Positions 25,048 to 26,645 of a stretch of DNA of 26,645 nucleotides are shown one piece after another. Below the pieces are notes generated by a model. That model ran no database searches. It saw only the letters and a program-made list of their open reading frames with translations, and was not told the origin of the DNA. Each line of letters opens with the position of its first letter. Position 1 is the stretch's first letter. The stretch is from DASVXQ01 sp036392615 (GTDB taxonomy: Bacteria > Actinomycetota > CALGFH01): the NCBI GenBank assembly GCA_036392615.1, contig DASVXQ010000229.1, positions 1 to 26,645 of the forward strand, given 5' to 3'. Both the position numbers and the translations under genes were made by a program.

Positions 25048-26283
25048 ATGCGTACCCCATCCTCTCTCGCGTCCTGGCGCCGGGCCGCCGCGTTGGCGGG
25101 GCTCGTCGTGCTGGCCGCCACCGCCTGCTCGGGCGGGAGTCAGGGAAGCGGCTCCTCGGCGGCGGCCACCACCGCGCCACCCCCGACCACCGCCGCGCCC
25201 AGCACCACCGCGCGGGCCGGCGCCGCCGAGTCCCCACCCACCGGCGACCTCGCCAAGGCCCGCGTCCGCCTCCAGGAGGTCGCCCGGCTCGAGTCGCCGG
25301 TCGGCATGGCGCTGCGCAAGGGCGACGACGGCATCTACCTGATCGAGCAGCCCGGCCGCGTGCGCATGCTGCGCGACGGCAGGATCGACCCCAACCCGGT
25401 GCTCGACCTGACCAGCCAGATCAGGTCCGGCGGCGAGCAGGGCCTGCTCGGCATCGCCTTCTCCCCGTCCGGCGACTTCCTCTACCTCGACTACACCGAC
25501 CTGAACGGCGACACCCACATCGCCGAGTTCGCCGTGCGTGGCGGCCGGCCCGACCCGTCCACCCAGCGCAACGTGATCACCATCGACCAGCCCTACGCCA
25601 ACCACAACGGCGGGCAGCTCGCCTTCGGGCCCAACGGCGGCCTCTACATCGCGCTCGGCGACGGCGGCAGCGCCGGCGACCCGCACGGCAACGGCCAGAA
25701 CCTCGACGCCCTGCTCGGCAAGATCCTGCGCATCGACCCGCGCCCCAGCGGCGGCCGGCCGTACGGCATCCCACGCGACAACCCGTTCGTGGACCGCGGC
25801 GGCGCCCGCCCCGAGATCTGGGACTTCAGCCTGCGCAACCCCTGGCGGTTCAGCTTCGACCCGGCCACCAGGGACCTCTGGATCGCCGACGTCGGCCAGG
25901 GCGACTGGGAGGAGATCGACCACGAGCCGGCCGGCCGCGGCGGCCGCAACTACGGCTGGAACCGTCTGGAGGGCAGCCACCGCTTCAACGGCGACGCTCC
26001 TCCCGGCGCGGTCGGGCCGGTGGTGGAGTACGACCACAGCGGCGGCGCCTGCACGGTGATCGGCGGCTCGGTGTACCGCGGCGATGCCATCCCGAACCTC
26101 CGCGGCGCCTACCTCTACGGCGACTACTGCCTCGGCTGGGTCAAGGCCGTGCCGGCGCGCGGCGGGCAGCCGCGCGACCTGGGCGTCAACGTGCCCTCGC
26201 TGACCTCGTTCGGCACCGACCAGAAGGGCGAGCTGTTCGCGCTGTCCGGCGCGGGGCAGGTCTTCCGGATCGTCAAGGCCTGA
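25048..26283 (+). CDS. PQQ-dependent glucose/sorbosone dehydrogenase-like lipoprotein
   Basis: A 411-residue protein. An export signal (RRAAALAGLVVLAATAC) ends at a lipobox-like Cys27, slightly atypical (ATAC). A Ser/Thr/Ala/Pro linker (about 28-65) suggests tethering to the outer face of the membrane. The rest is a six-bladed beta-propeller of the GSDH type (PF07995): SPVGMALRKGDDGIYLIEQPGRV, GEQGLLGIAFSP, NHNGGQLAFGPNGGLYIALGDGGSAGDP with the conserved His, LLGKILRIDP, WDFSLRNPWRFSFDP, WIADVGQGDWEEID, NYGWNRLEG and GAYLYGDYC. Family members oxidise aldoses or related sugars with PQQ, but many actinobacterial ones have unknown substrates; no PQQ synthesis gene is here. The ATG at 25048 has GGAG close upstream. 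Confidence 0.88.
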   Translation: MRTPSSLASWRRAAALAGLVVLAATACSGGSQGSGSSAAATTAPPPTTAAPSTTARAGAAESPPTGDLAKARVRLQEVARLESPVGMALRKGDDGIYLIEQPGRVRMLRDGRIDPNPVLDLTSQIRSGGEQGLLGIAFSPSGDFLYLDYTDLNGDTHIAEFAVRGGRPDPSTQRNVITIDQPYANHNGGQLAFGPNGGLYIALGDGGSAGDPHGNGQNLDALLGKILRIDPRPSGGRPYGIPRDNPFVDRGGARPEIWDFSLRNPWRFSFDPATRDLWIADVGQGDWEEIDHEPAGRGGRNYGWNRLEGSHRFNGDAPPGAVGPVVEYDHSGGACTVIGGSVYRGDAIPNLRGAYLYGDYCLGWVKAVPARGGQPRDLGVNVPSLTSFGTDQKGELFALSGAGQVFRIVKA

Positions 26284-26305
26284 GCGGGCGAGCTCTCCGG
26301 GATCA

Positions 26306-26333
26306 CCCTGAGCCCCTCCCGGACGGCTCAGGG
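26306..26333. terminator. Bidirectional terminator-like hairpin, 9-bp stem
   Basis: CCCTGAGCC (26306-26314) and GGCTCAGGG (26325-26333) are perfectly complementary around a 10-nt loop. The site lies 23 nt after the dehydrogenase stop and before the convergent ROK gene stop. Confidence 0.55.
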
Positions 26334-26337
26334 ATCG

Positions 26338-26374
26338 CAGGGGGGCATTCCCGATGTTCCCGGCCACCCCCCTG
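26338..26374. repeat. Second inverted repeat in the same convergent gap
   Basis: CAGGGGGG (26338-26345) and CCCCCCTG (26367-26374) form an 8-bp perfect stem around a 21-nt loop, just after the 9-bp hairpin. It may be a back-up terminator for the minus-strand ROK gene. Confidence 0.4.
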
Positions 26375-26418
26375 GGCGAGGCTGTCACGGCAGTCCGGCA
26401 CGATGTCGCGACGCCGAC

Positions 26419-26645
26419 TCAGGAGGGAGACGAGGGCTCGTGCACCAGCAAGCCGGCGCCGATGGCGCCGGCCATCCCGCCCAGGGCCGTGCGGCGGACC
26501 TCCACCGGAGGCTCGTTCGCCAGCAGCAGCGGTGTGACCGTCCGCTCGACCTGGCGGACGAACGGCTCGCCGAGCGCGTCGGCCAGCCCGCCGCCGAGCA
26601 GCACGCCCTGCACGTCGAGCAGGTTGCAGGCCGAGCCGATGGCGG
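26419..26645 (-). CDS. C-terminal end of a ROK-family sugar kinase/repressor, 5' end outside window
   Basis: The last ~75 residues of a protein whose frame stays open to the window edge: AIGSACNLLDVQGVLLGGGLADALGEPFV, then a variable stretch and ALGGMAGAIGAGLLVHE. The N-LLD---V-LGGGLA block and the final A-LG--AGAIGA-LL helix are typical of ROK proteins (glucokinases, N-acetylmannosamine kinases and sugar-responsive repressors). The zinc-binding Cys cluster and the substrate site lie outside, so kinase and repressor cannot be separated. The stop is TGA at 26419-26421 on the minus strand. Confidence 0.8.
   Translation of the reverse strand, partial: AIGSACNLLDVQGVLLGGGLADALGEPFVRQVERTVTPLLLANEPPVEVRRTALGGMAGAIGAGLLVHEPSSPS

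Overview
The window is very GC-rich (above 70% by eye), with GTG/TTG starts, dense coding on both strands and long artefactual ORFs opposite real genes. Gene content points to an actinobacterium: a WXG100 protein and type VII secretion (EccC/FtsK-type) ATPase remnant, PdtaS/PdtaR-type two-component proteins, an ECF sigma factor with a membrane anti-sigma-like partner, IclR and MerR regulators, a PspC protein and a GH38 mannosidase. I cannot assign genus or family. No tRNA, rRNA, CRISPR array, transposase or prophage was seen.

Layout. 1-1077: the end of an EccC/FtsK-like ATPase converges on a WXG100 gene. 1475-2911: a papain-fold-like protein that lacks the expected Cys, followed by a large nested hairpin (2951-3020). 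3121-5515 (minus): an IclR regulator, then a sigma/anti-sigma pair; a short plus-strand remnant of a selenium-binding protein (SBP56) gene lies between them. 5648-8821: a methyltransferase converging with a GH38 alpha-mannosidase. 8944-11871: a VanZ-like protein translationally coupled to an S9 peptidase, then a universal stress protein. 12045-12242: a 65-aa unknown protein. 12250-14444 (minus): a DHA2 efflux pump coupled to a MerR regulator, with a palindrome upstream. 14575-17114 (minus): a D-2-hydroxyacid dehydrogenase coupled to a PdtaS-like histidine kinase. 17323-22509 (plus): glutamate synthase large subunit (gltB), then a PdtaR-like ANTAR response regulator. 22594-24981: a broken VapC/PIN toxin, a DedA protein, PspC with a possibly frameshifted follower, and a low-molecular-weight phosphatase/ArsC-like protein without its nucleophilic Cys. 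25048-26645: a lipoprotein sugar dehydrogenase, and the end of a ROK-family gene on the minus strand.

The most interesting unit is pdtaS - gltB - pdtaR. The kinase is divergent from gltB and its likely partner, an RNA-binding ANTAR regulator, lies directly downstream of gltB. In M. tuberculosis the two proteins are encoded far apart. The gltB leader has a good housekeeping promoter, a strong terminator-like hairpin, and two short hairpins whose six-base loops both fit the ANTAR target pattern (A at loop position 1, G at position 4). The first of these cannot form together with the terminator-like hairpin. This suggests, but does not prove, that glutamate synthase is controlled by RNA-level antitermination through its neighbours.

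Other notable points are two enzyme-like proteins that have lost the nucleophilic Cys, two gene remnants (SBP56, VapC), and several long inverted repeats between genes.
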